DNA from: Paraburkholderia acidisoli
GTDB taxonomy: Bacteria > Pseudomonadota > Gammaproteobacteria > Burkholderiales > Burkholderiaceae
Assembly: GCF_009789675.1 (NCBI RefSeq)
Contig: NZ_CP046914.1
Span: 868,001-932,000 of the forward strand
Reading direction: 5' to 3'
Length of the DNA: 64,000 bases
Shown: positions 54,010 to 62,932 of the stretch, piece after piece
Layout: each line of letters starts with the position of its first letter
How positions within the stretch are numbered: the stretch's first letter is position 1
Program-made: the position numbers and the translations under genes
Notes under the pieces: generated by a model
Seen by the model: only the letters and a program-made list of their open reading frames with translations
The model's database searches: none
What the model was told of the DNA's origin: nothing

Positions 54010-54882
54010 TTATTCGACGATCGTCGCTTCCTGCGCGAGTTGCGTCACGCGCTGCGCCATCGCCAGATCCATGGCTTCGGCTTGCAGCGTGCGGCGGATC
54101 TCTTCCTTCGACGCGTCGAACTTCGGAATCGCCATCGCGCGCTTCGCTTCCAGACGCACGATCAGCCAGCCGTCGTCGGCCTTGAGCGGTTGCGGCAGCA
54201 GCTCGCCCGGCGCGAGACTCGTGATCGCCTGCGCGAGCGGCATCGGCACGCCGTGCGTGTTGCCTTCAGTCAGCGGCAGCTTGAGGCTGATCCAGGGCAT
54301 CGCGCCCGCATTCGCCTGGGTCGCGCCCACGCCGTATTCGCGCGCGAGATCGGCGAACGGCTTGCCCGACTTCGCGGCCGCGATCACGGTGTTCGCCGTG
54401 GCTTCGTCGGCAACGGCGATCACCTGCGGCTTGTACTCGTCCTTGCCGAAGGTCTGGATGACGGCGTCGTAACGTGCCTTCACGTCGGCGTCGGTGACGG
54501 CTGCGGCGCGCACGTTGTCCACGATCCACGCGCGAATTGCAGCGTCGGTCTTTTGCTCGGCGGGCGCCTGCGCGACTTCCGGGCGCTGATCGTAATGCGC
54601 ACGCAGCGCCTGCTGACGCAGCAGTTCGCGCGCGATCAGATCCTGCTTGAGCGCGGCGCGCAGTTGCGGCGTGTCGGGCGCACCCGCATTGCTCGTGACC
54701 TTGCGCACGGCTTCGTCGAGGGTGGTCTGCGCGATCGCCTGACCGTTCACGAGCGCCATGGCACCGGCGGGCAGTGTCGTGGTTTCGGCAGCAAGCGAGA
54801 GCGCGGGCAACAGGGTGCTCGCCGTCACGGCCGCAAACGCGGTCATGCACAGCGTACGAATCCAACGGGACATAAACGACAT
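54010..54882 (-). CDS. Periplasmic parvulin-type peptidylprolyl isomerase
   Basis: The 290-residue protein has a signal peptide (RTLCMTAFAAVTASTLLPAL, cleaved near SLAAE), a helical SurA/PpiC-like chaperone part and one parvulin domain. The domain has SGKPFADLAREYGVGATQANAG and PMPLAQAITSLAPGEL, the usual rotamase sequence around residues 155-260. It probably helps fold outer-membrane or secreted proteins. ATG 54882 is used (GGAG 11 bases upstream); 54873 is also possible. It stands alone. Confidence 0.87.
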   Translation of the reverse strand: MSFMSRWIRTLCMTAFAAVTASTLLPALSLAAETTTLPAGAMALVNGQAIAQTTLDEAVRKVTSNAGAPDTPQLRAALKQDLIARELLRQQALRAHYDQRPEVAQAPAEQKTDAAIRAWIVDNVRAAAVTDADVKARYDAVIQTFGKDEYKPQVIAVADEATANTVIAAAKSGKPFADLAREYGVGATQANAGAMPWISLKLPLTEGNTHGVPMPLAQAITSLAPGELLPQPLKADDGWLIVRLEAKRAMAIPKFDASKEEIRRTLQAEAMDLAMAQRVTQLAQEATIVE

Positions 54883-55194
54883 GGCGATTGACTCCAACTC
54901 GATAGATAAGCGCGAGCGACGCGACACGTAGCGCGCCGCCAGCCAGATGCGGACCGCCGCGAGACTAGCGGAACTCAAAATGCGGCGCTGTCAGGAATTG
55001 TCAAAACCGAGCGTTGGCGCTCCAAGGCTTTGCGGCAGATCAAACTCGAGAGGTCGCGGTTTTCGCGATGAAAGGCGCGCGTGAGCGAATCGCGCGTGCC
55101 GGCTCGACTCGGCGCGATGCGAGTCGAAGCGATTCGCCGATGAGAACGTCGCAGCGCGCCGCCACTTGCGAGGCGGCGCCTGCGAGAACGCACG
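54883..55194. other. Intergenic region between the isomerase and PBP1A genes
   Basis: No gene, clear terminator or strong operator was recognised in these 312 bases. It should contain the isomerase promoter. There is no evident stem-and-T-run to end the PBP1A transcript. Confidence 0.5.
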
Positions 55195-57741
55195 CTACTG
55201 CCCTTGCGGCTGCGCGACGGGCGGCGTGTAACTGGCGCTCGCGCCCGGCGTGTCCGGGTCGGTGACGTCCGGTGTCGGGGTCGGTGCGAGCGAAGGTTCC
55301 TGCGCCGGATACGACGGTGGCGCAGGCTGCGCGGGTTGCGCCGGCGACGGCGCGCTCGCTGGGCCGAGGATCGGCGGCAAGCCCATATCGCGCGTTGCCG
55401 AAGCGCCCGAAGCCGCCGACGGTACGCCGCCACCGCTTTCCCATACCTCCGTCACCGAGGAAGCGGCGGATGCCGGCGAAACCACCGCGCCCGGCGCCGA
55501 AGCCGGCGCGGGCGCGCGCGACGGCGCACGATGCGGCGGCGCGGCGGGGGCCGGCGCGGCTTCGTGCGAACCCGTCAGCGAATCGATCCATGCGCGCAGC
55601 TTGTCGCGGAACGTCTCGAACGCGCCCGGCGTCACCTCGGTGTCGAAGCGCGCGCGCGGGTCCACGAGGCGCGAGCGCAACGCACGCTGGAAGAAGTCGC
55701 CGACGATCGGCAACGCGCTGCGCGCGCCCTGGCCCCAGTAGTCGTCGAGCGTCACGCGGCCGTCGTCGAAACCGACCCACGCACCCGCCACGAGTTGCGG
55801 GTCCATGAGGATGAACCAGCCGTCGGTGTTGCCCTGGGTCGTGCCGGTCTTGCCCGCCACGTCCACGCGAATGCCGAAGCGCGAGCGGATGCTCGCGCCC
55901 GTGCCGCGATTCACCACGTCGCGCATCGTGTCGAGCAGCGTGCGGTCCGCCTCGGCCGACAGCGCGCGCTGCGGCGAGGCATCGGCGAATTCGGCGAGCA
56001 CGTCGCCCTTGCGGTCCTCGATACGCGTGACCATGCGCGGCTCGAGATACGTGCCGTCGTTGGCGATCGTGCTGTACGCGGAGACCATTTCCTTCAGCGT
56101 GACCGGGCTCGTGCCCAGCGCCAGCGAAGGCACGGGATCGAGCTGGCTGTCGCGCACGCCCATCGCGCGCGCGAGGTTCGCGACCTTGTCGGGGCCGACG
56201 GTCTGCACGAGTTGCGCCGTGATGCGGTTGCGCGAATACGCGAGCGCGTCGCGCAGCGTCATCGGCCGGTTGCTGGGCGGCACGTCGTCGGTGGGCTTCC
56301 AGATTTCGCCGCCGCGCAACGGAATTTCGACCGGTTGATCGATGAACGTGTCGGTCGGCTTCGCGCCTGCCGCGTAGGCCGCGCCATAGACAAACGGCTT
56401 GAACGTCGAGCCCGGCTGACGGCGCGCCTGCTGCACGTGGTCGAAGGGTTCGTCGGTGAAATCGCGGCTGCCCACCCACGCCTTGATCTGGCCGCTGCGC
56501 GGGTCGATGGCGAGAAAGCCCGCCTGCACTTCCGTCTTGGTCTTGCACAGGTTGCGCATGAAACCGCGGTCGGCGGCGAGCTGCTTGAGCGCGTCGGCGT
56601 CGTTCGCGCCCGCGTCCTGCGCGCGCTTGTAGTCGGGCGTCTCGCGCATGAACGCCGCGAACAGGTCGTTGCTCGCCACACAGCCGTTGCGGCCGCTCCA
56701 CGCACCGTTCGCCACGCCTTGCAGTTGCGCCGCGTGCTGACGCAGCGCGGCCGTGGCCATCGACTGAAGCCGGGAGTCGATCGTCGTGCGCACGACGAGG
56801 CCATCGGAATAAATGTTGTAGTCGTTGCGGTCGGCCCACGAGATCAGCCATTTGCGCAGTTGCAGCGCGAAATGCGGCGCGGGTCCGGGCGTTTCGGTTT
56901 GCCGCTCGAAGTCGAGACGCAGCGGCTTTTTCGAGAGCGTCGCGAACTGCGCGGGCGTGAGCTTGCCGTACTTCACCATCTGGCCGAGCACGGTGTTGCG
57001 GCGCGCGAGCGCGCGCTCGGGATTGATCACCGGGTTGTAGTAGGCGTTGCCCTTCAGCATGCCGGTGAGCGTGGCGCTTTGCAGAATGTCGAGCTGATCC
57101 GCCGAGACGCCGAAATACGTGCGCGCCGCCATCTCGATGCCGTACGCGTTGTAGAGGAACGGCACCGTGTTCAGATACGTTTCGAGAATCTGCGGCTTGC
57201 TGTAGACAGCCTCGATCTTGAACGCCGTGATCGCTTCCTTGAGCTTGCGCGTGAGCGTGGGCGCGCGGCCGATCTCGTCGGGATAAAGGTTGCGCGCGAG
57301 CTGCTGCGTGATGGTCGAACCGCCCTGGCGGTCGCCCGAGAACGTGTGCAACGCCGCGCCCGCCGTGCGCTTGAAGTCGATGCCGTGATGCTCGTAGAAG
57401 CGGTGATCCTCGGTGGAGATCAGCGCGTCGACCATATGCGGCGAAATCTGCGCGAGCGGCACCCATTCGCGGTTCGAGGGCTTGAACTCGGCGAGCAGCT
57501 TGCCGTCGGCGGACAGGATTTGCGCGGGCTCGTCCACGCGCGCCTTGCGGATGTCACCGATGCTCGGCGTGAACGGGATCAGCACGATCGTGTAGAGCAG
57601 CAGCAGCGCGGGCAGCGCCGCCACGGCAATGAGCACGCCGCGCTTCGTGGGGTGCCGCACGTGATGCCACGCGCGCGCCAGATAAGGGCGCAACAACGCG
57701 CCGAACCGCGCGGCGGCGGGCTTCAGGCGGGCGAACAACAT
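55195..57741 (-). CDS. Bifunctional penicillin-binding protein 1A-type (class A PBP)
   Basis: Class A PBPs polymerise and cross-link peptidoglycan. The 848-residue protein has a membrane helix at about 35-56. The GT51 glycosyltransferase has the catalytic glutamate in STEDHRFYEHHG (E111) and QGGSTITQQ. The transpeptidase has the S-x-x-K serine in QPGSTFKP (S445), SRN and KTGTTQ. The last 130 residues are a Pro/Ala-rich tail. A segment of about 80 residues between the two enzyme domains contains two cysteines (GRNGCVASN and RNLCKTK). The start is uncertain: no ribosome site is seen at 57741, and GTG 57780 is possible. Confidence 0.93.
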   Translation of the reverse strand: MLFARLKPAAARFGALLRPYLARAWHHVRHPTKRGVLIAVAALPALLLLYTIVLIPFTPSIGDIRKARVDEPAQILSADGKLLAEFKPSNREWVPLAQISPHMVDALISTEDHRFYEHHGIDFKRTAGAALHTFSGDRQGGSTITQQLARNLYPDEIGRAPTLTRKLKEAITAFKIEAVYSKPQILETYLNTVPFLYNAYGIEMAARTYFGVSADQLDILQSATLTGMLKGNAYYNPVINPERALARRNTVLGQMVKYGKLTPAQFATLSKKPLRLDFERQTETPGPAPHFALQLRKWLISWADRNDYNIYSDGLVVRTTIDSRLQSMATAALRQHAAQLQGVANGAWSGRNGCVASNDLFAAFMRETPDYKRAQDAGANDADALKQLAADRGFMRNLCKTKTEVQAGFLAIDPRSGQIKAWVGSRDFTDEPFDHVQQARRQPGSTFKPFVYGAAYAAGAKPTDTFIDQPVEIPLRGGEIWKPTDDVPPSNRPMTLRDALAYSRNRITAQLVQTVGPDKVANLARAMGVRDSQLDPVPSLALGTSPVTLKEMVSAYSTIANDGTYLEPRMVTRIEDRKGDVLAEFADASPQRALSAEADRTLLDTMRDVVNRGTGASIRSRFGIRVDVAGKTGTTQGNTDGWFILMDPQLVAGAWVGFDDGRVTLDDYWGQGARSALPIVGDFFQRALRSRLVDPRARFDTEVTPGAFETFRDKLRAWIDSLTGSHEAAPAPAAPPHRAPSRAPAPASAPGAVVSPASAASSVTEVWESGGGVPSAASGASATRDMGLPPILGPASAPSPAQPAQPAPPSYPAQEPSLAPTPTPDVTDPDTPGASASYTPPVAQPQGQ

Positions 57742-58020
57742 CGCGATTCGATCGCGGATCAACGGCACGTAACGCTTCACGCGGGCAGGTCGGGTCGGCT
57801 GGCAAAGCGTGCATCGTACCAAACTCGCGAGGCGCGGCTTTCTTCCGGCCTTCTGTTGCGCTTACATCGACATCAACAAAATATGACGAAACGATGAATT
57901 GATCGTGCCTGATTGCGGAAGAATCCTCTCCAGTCACAGCCGATTTTCTGACGGCACGCGATCCCTACACTCCTGTCGCTGTTGCACACGCTATGCATCA
58001 CAACGCTTCAGGAGCCTCAC

Positions 58021-59178
58021 ATGAAACACACCAACACGCTCGCCACCACCGCCGTGATCGGCGCACTCGGCCTGATCGGCGCGCCCGCCGCGCACGCGCA
58101 GAGTTCCGTCACGCTGTACGGCCTGATCGACGCGGGCATCATGTACACGAACAACGCCGCGGGCCATGCGCTCTGGCAAGCGACGAGCGGCAACGTCAAC
58201 GGCAGCCGCTTCGGCGTGCGCGGCAGCGAAGACCTGGGCGGCCGCCTGCATGCGGTCTTCGTGCTCGAGAACGGCTTCAACGTGCAGAACGGCAAGACCG
58301 GCCAGGACGGCCGCATGTTCGGCCGCCAGGCGTATGTGGGTCTGGCGAGCGACACGTTCGGCACGCTCACGATGGGCCGCCAGTACGACTCGCTCGTCGA
58401 TTTCGTCGCGCCGCTTTCGGCGACGGCCGGCACGTTCGGCGACACCGGCTTCGCGCATCCGTTCGACAACGACAACCTCAACCACTCGCTGCGCATCAGC
58501 AACGCGGTGAAGTTCACGAGCAACACGTATGGCGGCCTGAAGTTCGGCGCGCTCTACGCGTTCTCGAACCAGACCGACTTCTCCGCGAATCGCGCGTATA
58601 GCTTTGGCGCGAGTTACACGCGCGGACCGCTCGCGATCGCCGCGGGTTATCTGCAACTGAACGGCACGCAGGGCGCGAGCGCGAGCAGCGCGGGCGCGGT
58701 GGATCTCGCCGAATCGACGGCCAACGGCAAGGGCGGCTTCGCGCTCGGCGCGCAGCGTCTGCGGTCGTTCGGCGGCGGCATCAACTACGCGTTCGGCCCG
58801 GCGACGGCGGGCTTCGTGTTCACGCGCAGCGAGTACTCGGGCACGAGTGCGTTCGGCTCGCAGAACGGCGACATGAGCTTCAATAACTACGAAGTGAACG
58901 GCAAGTATCAGATCAGCCCGGCATGGAGCGCGGGCCTCGCGTACACCTTCACCGACGCGCACGTGGATCGCACCACCACGTACGGCGCCGACCCGAAGTG
59001 GCAGCAGGCGGATGCGCAGGTCGTGTACAAGCTGTCGAAACGCACCGACGTGTATGCCGAGGCGATGTACCAGCACGCCTCCGGGCATCACTATGTCGCG
59101 TTCATCAACACGGCGGGCGGCGCTTCGTCGACGGCAAACCAGGTCGTGGGAACGGTGGGGATGCGGGCGCGGTTTTGA
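58021..59178 (+). CDS. Trimeric Gram-negative porin
   Basis: The 385-residue outer-membrane protein has a signal peptide ending AHAQ at about 26 and begins QSSVTLYGLIDAGIMYTNN, the typical mature start of Burkholderia/Neisseria-type 16-strand porins. It contains the constriction-loop region with GRQYDSLVDF and ends GMRARF with the required terminal phenylalanine. GGAG lies six bases before the ATG at 58021. It stands alone and has its own terminator. Selectivity cannot be read from the sequence. Confidence 0.94.
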   Translation: MKHTNTLATTAVIGALGLIGAPAAHAQSSVTLYGLIDAGIMYTNNAAGHALWQATSGNVNGSRFGVRGSEDLGGRLHAVFVLENGFNVQNGKTGQDGRMFGRQAYVGLASDTFGTLTMGRQYDSLVDFVAPLSATAGTFGDTGFAHPFDNDNLNHSLRISNAVKFTSNTYGGLKFGALYAFSNQTDFSANRAYSFGASYTRGPLAIAAGYLQLNGTQGASASSAGAVDLAESTANGKGGFALGAQRLRSFGGGINYAFGPATAGFVFTRSEYSGTSAFGSQNGDMSFNNYEVNGKYQISPAWSAGLAYTFTDAHVDRTTTYGADPKWQQADAQVVYKLSKRTDVYAEAMYQHASGHHYVAFINTAGGASSTANQVVGTVGMRARF

Positions 59179-59221
59179 GGGAAGATTGATCTAGCGACGC
59201 GTTGACGCGACGAAAGCCGGG

Positions 59222-59261
59222 ACGTGCCCGGTGTATATGCGCCGGGCACGTGGATATTTTT
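59222..59261 (+). terminator. Terminator after the porin gene
   Basis: ACGTGCCCGG and CCGGGCACGT form a perfect 10-bp stem with a 10-nt loop, then GGATATTTTTG. Confidence 0.85.
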
Positions 59262-59282
59262 GTACGCAGGCAGGTTGGCGCG

Positions 59283-59579
59283 TCACCAGATAACCGAAAC
59301 CCCAATCGAAACCCAAACCGCCACCACGCCCACCAGAAACGCCTTTCTCGCCAGCATCAAGCGCGACTCGTCCTCGGGTTTGGCGGGCGAAGTCGCGATG
59401 TACGGCACGCTGCCGAGGCACGCGAAGCCGAATAACGCGAGTGCCACGATCACCACGTCGCTCGGCCGCCACGCCGAGGACTCGTGCAGTCCCCAGTAGC
59501 CGAGAAAGATCATGCCGACCGAAAACATCGTCGCGGCAGCCGAGCTGAGCGCCGCCACCGATCCCGCCGGAGATTGCAT
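59283..59579 (-). CDS. Small hypothetical membrane protein
   Basis: The 98-residue protein has three hydrophobic helices (about 10-30, 42-62 and 78-97) with short polar loops, one of them PAKPEDESR. GGAG lies seven bases before the ATG, an ideal spacing, so it is probably real. I do not recognise a family. It is on the opposite strand to the porin and follows the flavin-reductase-like gene on the same strand after about 105 bp. Confidence 0.7.
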   Translation of the reverse strand: MQSPAGSVAALSSAAATMFSVGMIFLGYWGLHESSAWRPSDVVIVALALFGFACLGSVPYIATSPAKPEDESRLMLARKAFLVGVVAVWVSIGVSVIW

Positions 59580-59683
59580 GGAAGGTCTCCCCGCGCGCCA
59601 CGCGCTGTGCGGCCATTATCGGCGCGTGCGCGAGGAGCGGCAACGGCGCCGCGAATGAGCACCGCGGCGCGCGAGGAACGCGC

Positions 59684-60298
59684 TCAGGCGCCCGGACGCA
59701 TCATCTGGAACATCTCGCCGATCTGCGCGTAGTCGGCGCGATAGCCTGCGCGCATCACCGGTTGCGCGGCATGCGTGTCGAACAGGCCATCCTTCAGGAA
59801 TTCCTCGCGGATGTGCACGCCCACGACCTGCCCGAGCGCGAGCCAGTTGTTCATCGGCGTGCCGTCGAGCGCATTGAGGCGAATCACCTGCAGCAGCTTG
59901 CATTCGAGCGCCGCCGGCGCTTCGGCCACGTGCGGCACCGAGACATTGCGGCCCGGCGCGGGCGTCAGGCCCGCGAGCGCGAATTCGTCGACGTCGGCGG
60001 CCACCGGCGCCGAGGTCTGGTTCATGTGCGTGGCCAGCGACTTCGACGCGAGATTCCAGACGAATTCGCCCGTCGCCTCGATATTGGCGATGCTGTCCTT
60101 GCGCCCTTCGCTCGAAAAGCCGATCACGGCCGGAAACGTCGCGAACGCGCCAAAAAAGCTGTACGGCGCGAGATTGAACACGCCGCCGGGCGCGCGGCTC
60201 GAAATCCAGCCGATCAGGCGCGGCGCGACGATCGCCTTGAACGGGTCGTGGGGCAGGCCGTGGCCTTGAGCGGGATCGTAGAAGTAGGTGTCGGACAT
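59684..60298 (-). CDS. Flavin reductase-like (FMN-binding split barrel) protein
   Basis: The 204-residue protein has the flavin reductase-like domain of small FMN-binding enzymes, with PRLIGWISSRAPGG and NLAPYSFFGAFATFPAVIGFS at the flavin site. A GEFVWNLAS segment follows. The family includes uncharacterised flavoproteins as well as oxygenase reductase partners. No oxygenase gene is adjacent. The start MSDTYFYDPAQG at 60298 fits the family. Confidence 0.88.
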   Translation of the reverse strand: MSDTYFYDPAQGHGLPHDPFKAIVAPRLIGWISSRAPGGVFNLAPYSFFGAFATFPAVIGFSSEGRKDSIANIEATGEFVWNLASKSLATHMNQTSAPVAADVDEFALAGLTPAPGRNVSVPHVAEAPAALECKLLQVIRLNALDGTPMNNWLALGQVVGVHIREEFLKDGLFDTHAAQPVMRAGYRADYAQIGEMFQMMRPGA

Positions 60299-60442
60299 GA
60301 GGGAAAGATAGCGATGGCGCCGGGTTGGCGATGCGGCATCACTATGACACGGGCCACGCGCGCTTGTCGTCGAGCCCACACGGCGCGGGTTTCGAGCACG
60401 GTGGCGAGAGCCCGCCACGGCGCGGCGCGCGGCCCCGAACGC

Positions 60443-60478
60443 AACGAGGCCGGCTCCCTTGCGAGAGCCGGCCTCGTT
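60443..60478 (-). terminator. Long hairpin downstream of the DUF3563 gene
   Basis: AACGAGGCCGGCTC and GAGCCGGCCTCGTT form a perfect 14-bp stem with an 8-nt loop. The T-run is weak, so termination is likely but not certain. It lies about 70 bp past the DUF3563 stop codon. Confidence 0.65.
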
Positions 60479-60549
60479 GAATGTTCTTCGCGGTGCGACC
60501 GGAGAAGCGCGTTGGACCGCACATGCGGCCTGAAGCGCCTCAGCTTCGA

Positions 60550-60705
60550 TCAGTCACGCGGCAAGCCGAACGGTGCGTAGTGCGAACGGCGTACGCGTTC
60601 CGCTTCGCGATGACGCGCTGCGTACGAGTAGTCCGAATCCATCGGCAGATAAGGCGATGCGAAGAGGTCGCTCACCTTTTGGAACAGGGCAAGGATCAAG
60701 CTCAT
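60550..60705 (-). CDS. DUF3563-family microprotein
   Basis: This 51-residue protein begins MSLILALFQKVSDLFASPYL. It has an amphipathic first half and a charged second half ending RSHYAPFGLPRD, which matches the DUF3563 family found in Burkholderiales. Its function is unknown. GGGAG lies seven bases before the ATG. Two copies of CCTAGGGAAAACCCT (minus-strand reading) lie just upstream, at 60732-60746 and 60761-60775. Confidence 0.85.
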   Translation of the reverse strand: MSLILALFQKVSDLFASPYLPMDSDYSYAARHREAERVRRSHYAPFGLPRD

Positions 60706-60731
60706 GGCGACTCCCGGTTGACTGCAAGTTA

Positions 60732-60775
60732 AGGGTTTTCCCTAGGACAAGACGAAGTATAGGGTTTTCCCTAGG
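60732..60775 (-). promoter_or_regulatory. Paired CCTAGGGAAAACCCT elements before the DUF3563 gene
   Basis: On the minus strand the 15-mer CCTAGGGAAAACCCT occurs twice, 29 bp apart, and each copy has its own AGGG-AAAA-CCCT dyad. The distal copy (60761-60775) runs directly into TATACT, a good -10 hexamer, so one copy overlaps the promoter and the other lies just past the likely start site. This is an operator-pair layout. The regulator is not known to me. Confidence 0.6.
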
Positions 60776-60893
60776 CGAACGCCAGTGCAATGCAACAAGA
60801 AATCTGCGACGCGCCGTCGCACGGGGTCGAGCGGGATCGATGCGTTGCAGTAAAACAACGCATCGATATCCTTGATACGGGGACGAATCGGCG

Positions 60894-61856
60894 TCAGTGC
60901 GTCGATTTTTGCGCGCGATGAGCGCGCTCGGCGCGCGCTGCGCGGGTCTCACGGGTCTCACGCGCCTCGCGGGCCGCCCGCGCGCGTTTCGCCGGCGCGG
61001 GCGCGGCGGCCGGTGCCGCGCGCGAAGGCGCCGGCCGGGCCACGGGCGCCTCGGCGGCCACGGCCGCGGCGGCTTGCGCGGCCTGAGCCGCCGCCGCTTG
61101 CGCCGCCAGCCGTTGCGACAGCCCGTCCAGCGCCGACTGCTGGCTCAGCACGAGTTGCTCGAGTCGCGCGGTTTCGGCACGCGATTCGTTGGCGAAGCTG
61201 TCGAAGCGCACCGACTGCGCGATGCCGAAGCCGAGCGTGGCGACCACGGCGGCCGTGGCGGCGGCGAGCGTCCACTTGAGCTGGCGCGCGGAAGCGGCCG
61301 CGAGACGCTGCTGGTCGGCCAGCGCGGTGTGCAATGCGTCGATACGGCCCGCGAGCGCGGGCGGCTCCGCGACATTCGCAGCGCTCGGGGCTTTCGGGGT
61401 GTCCGAAAAAGCGGCGGGAAACAGCACGGGTTCCACGCGCGCCGGTTCGGCATCGGCGGGCGACGGCGAGGCGGCGTGCTCGTCCGCCGGCGCGGCATTT
61501 CGGCGGCCGCCGCGGCGCGCGGACGCGGCGCTGGCCTCATCGGCGCTAGCGGCTTCGCCCTCGGGCACCTCGAAACCGCTGAGCGTGCCCTGGCGTATGG
61601 GCGCATCGGGCGCGCCGGGTTCGGCATGCATCGAATCCACAGCCGCGGCCGAACCGGCCCCCGGTTGCGCAGCGGCAATCGCCGCGGAAGCCGCCGCCAG
61701 CGCGTCGCGCGCGGCGATACCGGCATCGACGTCCGGCGTGGTCGCGTCGTGCGTTTCGGGAGGGAAGTCGGAAGAATCAGACGTTGCGCGACGCTTCGAC
61801 GGCGCGCTGCGCTCGGGGCGCGAGGGGCTCAATGCGGTATCTGCGTAATCTGCCAT
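60894..61856 (-). CDS. Hypothetical membrane protein with Ala/Arg-rich regions
   Basis: The 320-residue protein has an acidic/low-complexity amino-terminal half. One membrane helix lies at about 194-213 (LKWTLAAATAAVVATLGFGI), followed by a short coiled coil (ESRAETARLEQLVLSQQSAL) and a tail of Ala then Arg/Glu/Ala repeats (REARETRETRAARAERAHR). I recognise no family. Topology suggests a cytoplasmic amino half and a coiled coil on the other side of the membrane. ATG 61856 (MADYADTAL) is preferred; longer in-frame starts are possible. Confidence 0.75.
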   Translation of the reverse strand: MADYADTALSPSRPERSAPSKRRATSDSSDFPPETHDATTPDVDAGIAARDALAAASAAIAAAQPGAGSAAAVDSMHAEPGAPDAPIRQGTLSGFEVPEGEAASADEASAASARRGGRRNAAPADEHAASPSPADAEPARVEPVLFPAAFSDTPKAPSAANVAEPPALAGRIDALHTALADQQRLAAASARQLKWTLAAATAAVVATLGFGIAQSVRFDSFANESRAETARLEQLVLSQQSALDGLSQRLAAQAAAAQAAQAAAAVAAEAPVARPAPSRAAPAAAPAPAKRARAAREARETRETRAARAERAHRAQKSTH

Positions 61857-62070
61857 GAATCTGAAGCCATGAAACAAGAATGCGGTTCGCGTCGCGCTGG
61901 GCCGGTCCGCCATCGCGCAACGTCCTTCTTTTCGAGCCCGCATTGTCGCATGCCGTCATGACCGGACAGATTTCCGCCCCGCGATCGGCCCGCGCCGCAT
62001 CGTCGCGCGGGCCGCGCCTTCGCCTTCTTTTCACCAGGCGCGCAGCAAGGCGCACGAGTCCGCCACGCGC

Positions 62071-62757
62071 TCAGCCGCGCGCGCCGTCCTCGCGAAACTC
62101 CTTTACACAGGGCAACTGGCGCAGCGTTGCGCAGATCGCCTCGTATTCCATTGCCGAAACCCGGCCCAGCGTAATCATCACCTCGTCGAGCTCGGGCGAA
62201 TCGTCGCTCTGTTGCATCACAAATTGTTTCACGCGCGGGCTGGAAGTGCCGAGCGCGTCGTGCAGCGTGTGGAACGTGAGCGCGCCGCGCTCCACCAGCA
62301 TCGTGAGCTGGCGCCGCTGCTTGAACGTGATGAAACGGCGCTCCAGCGGCTTGATGCCCGCGAGGATGATGAGGATGATGACCGTCGCGGCGATCGCGGC
62401 CGTGTACAGGCCGCCGCCCACCGCCAGCCCGACGGCCGCGACCGACCAGAGGCTCGCCGCCGTGGTGAGACCGCGCACGATCTCGCCGCGCAGCAGGATC
62501 GAGCCCGCACCCAGGAAGCCGATGCCCGAGACCACCTGCGCGGCCATCCGCGAGGGGTCGAGCACGACGTGGTCGGCGGCGAGCACATCGGCGAAACCGA
62601 ACGCCGAAACCAGCATGATGAGCGCCGACCCCACGCACACCAGCATGTGCGTGCGCAACCCGGCGGCCCACGAGAGCCGCTCGCGCTCGAAGCCGATCAC
62701 GCTGCCGAGCGCGGCCGCCAGCACGAGCCGCGCGATGAGTTCCCAGTTTCCGATCAT
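62071..62757 (-). CDS. MgtC/SapB-family membrane protein
   Basis: The 228-residue protein has the MgtC/SapB membrane domain: five hydrophobic helices with the signatures GSVIGFERE, RTHMLVCVGSAL, GIGFLGAGSIL and RGLTTAASLW. An ACT-like carboxy domain of about 75 residues follows. MgtC proteins matter for growth in low Mg2+ and inside macrophages and can inhibit the F-type ATPase. AAGGAG precedes the ATG. No PhoP box or Mg2+ leader was recognised upstream. Confidence 0.92.
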   Translation of the reverse strand: MIGNWELIARLVLAAALGSVIGFERERLSWAAGLRTHMLVCVGSALIMLVSAFGFADVLAADHVVLDPSRMAAQVVSGIGFLGAGSILLRGEIVRGLTTAASLWSVAAVGLAVGGGLYTAAIAATVIILIILAGIKPLERRFITFKQRRQLTMLVERGALTFHTLHDALGTSSPRVKQFVMQQSDDSPELDEVMITLGRVSAMEYEAICATLRQLPCVKEFREDGARG

Positions 62758-62932
62758 GCTTGCTCCTTATAAGTCGTCGGCGGTCGCCGCGGGCGCGGGC
62801 CGCCTGTTGGTGGAAGTCGATGGGAGCGCGCGGCGCGGTGGCCGGGTGGCGTGCGGTTCGGACGGTGGAAAGGCGGGTTACGCAAAGCGTACAATCGCTG
62901 ACCTCACTTCCACACTTGACGCGTCTTTTCCC

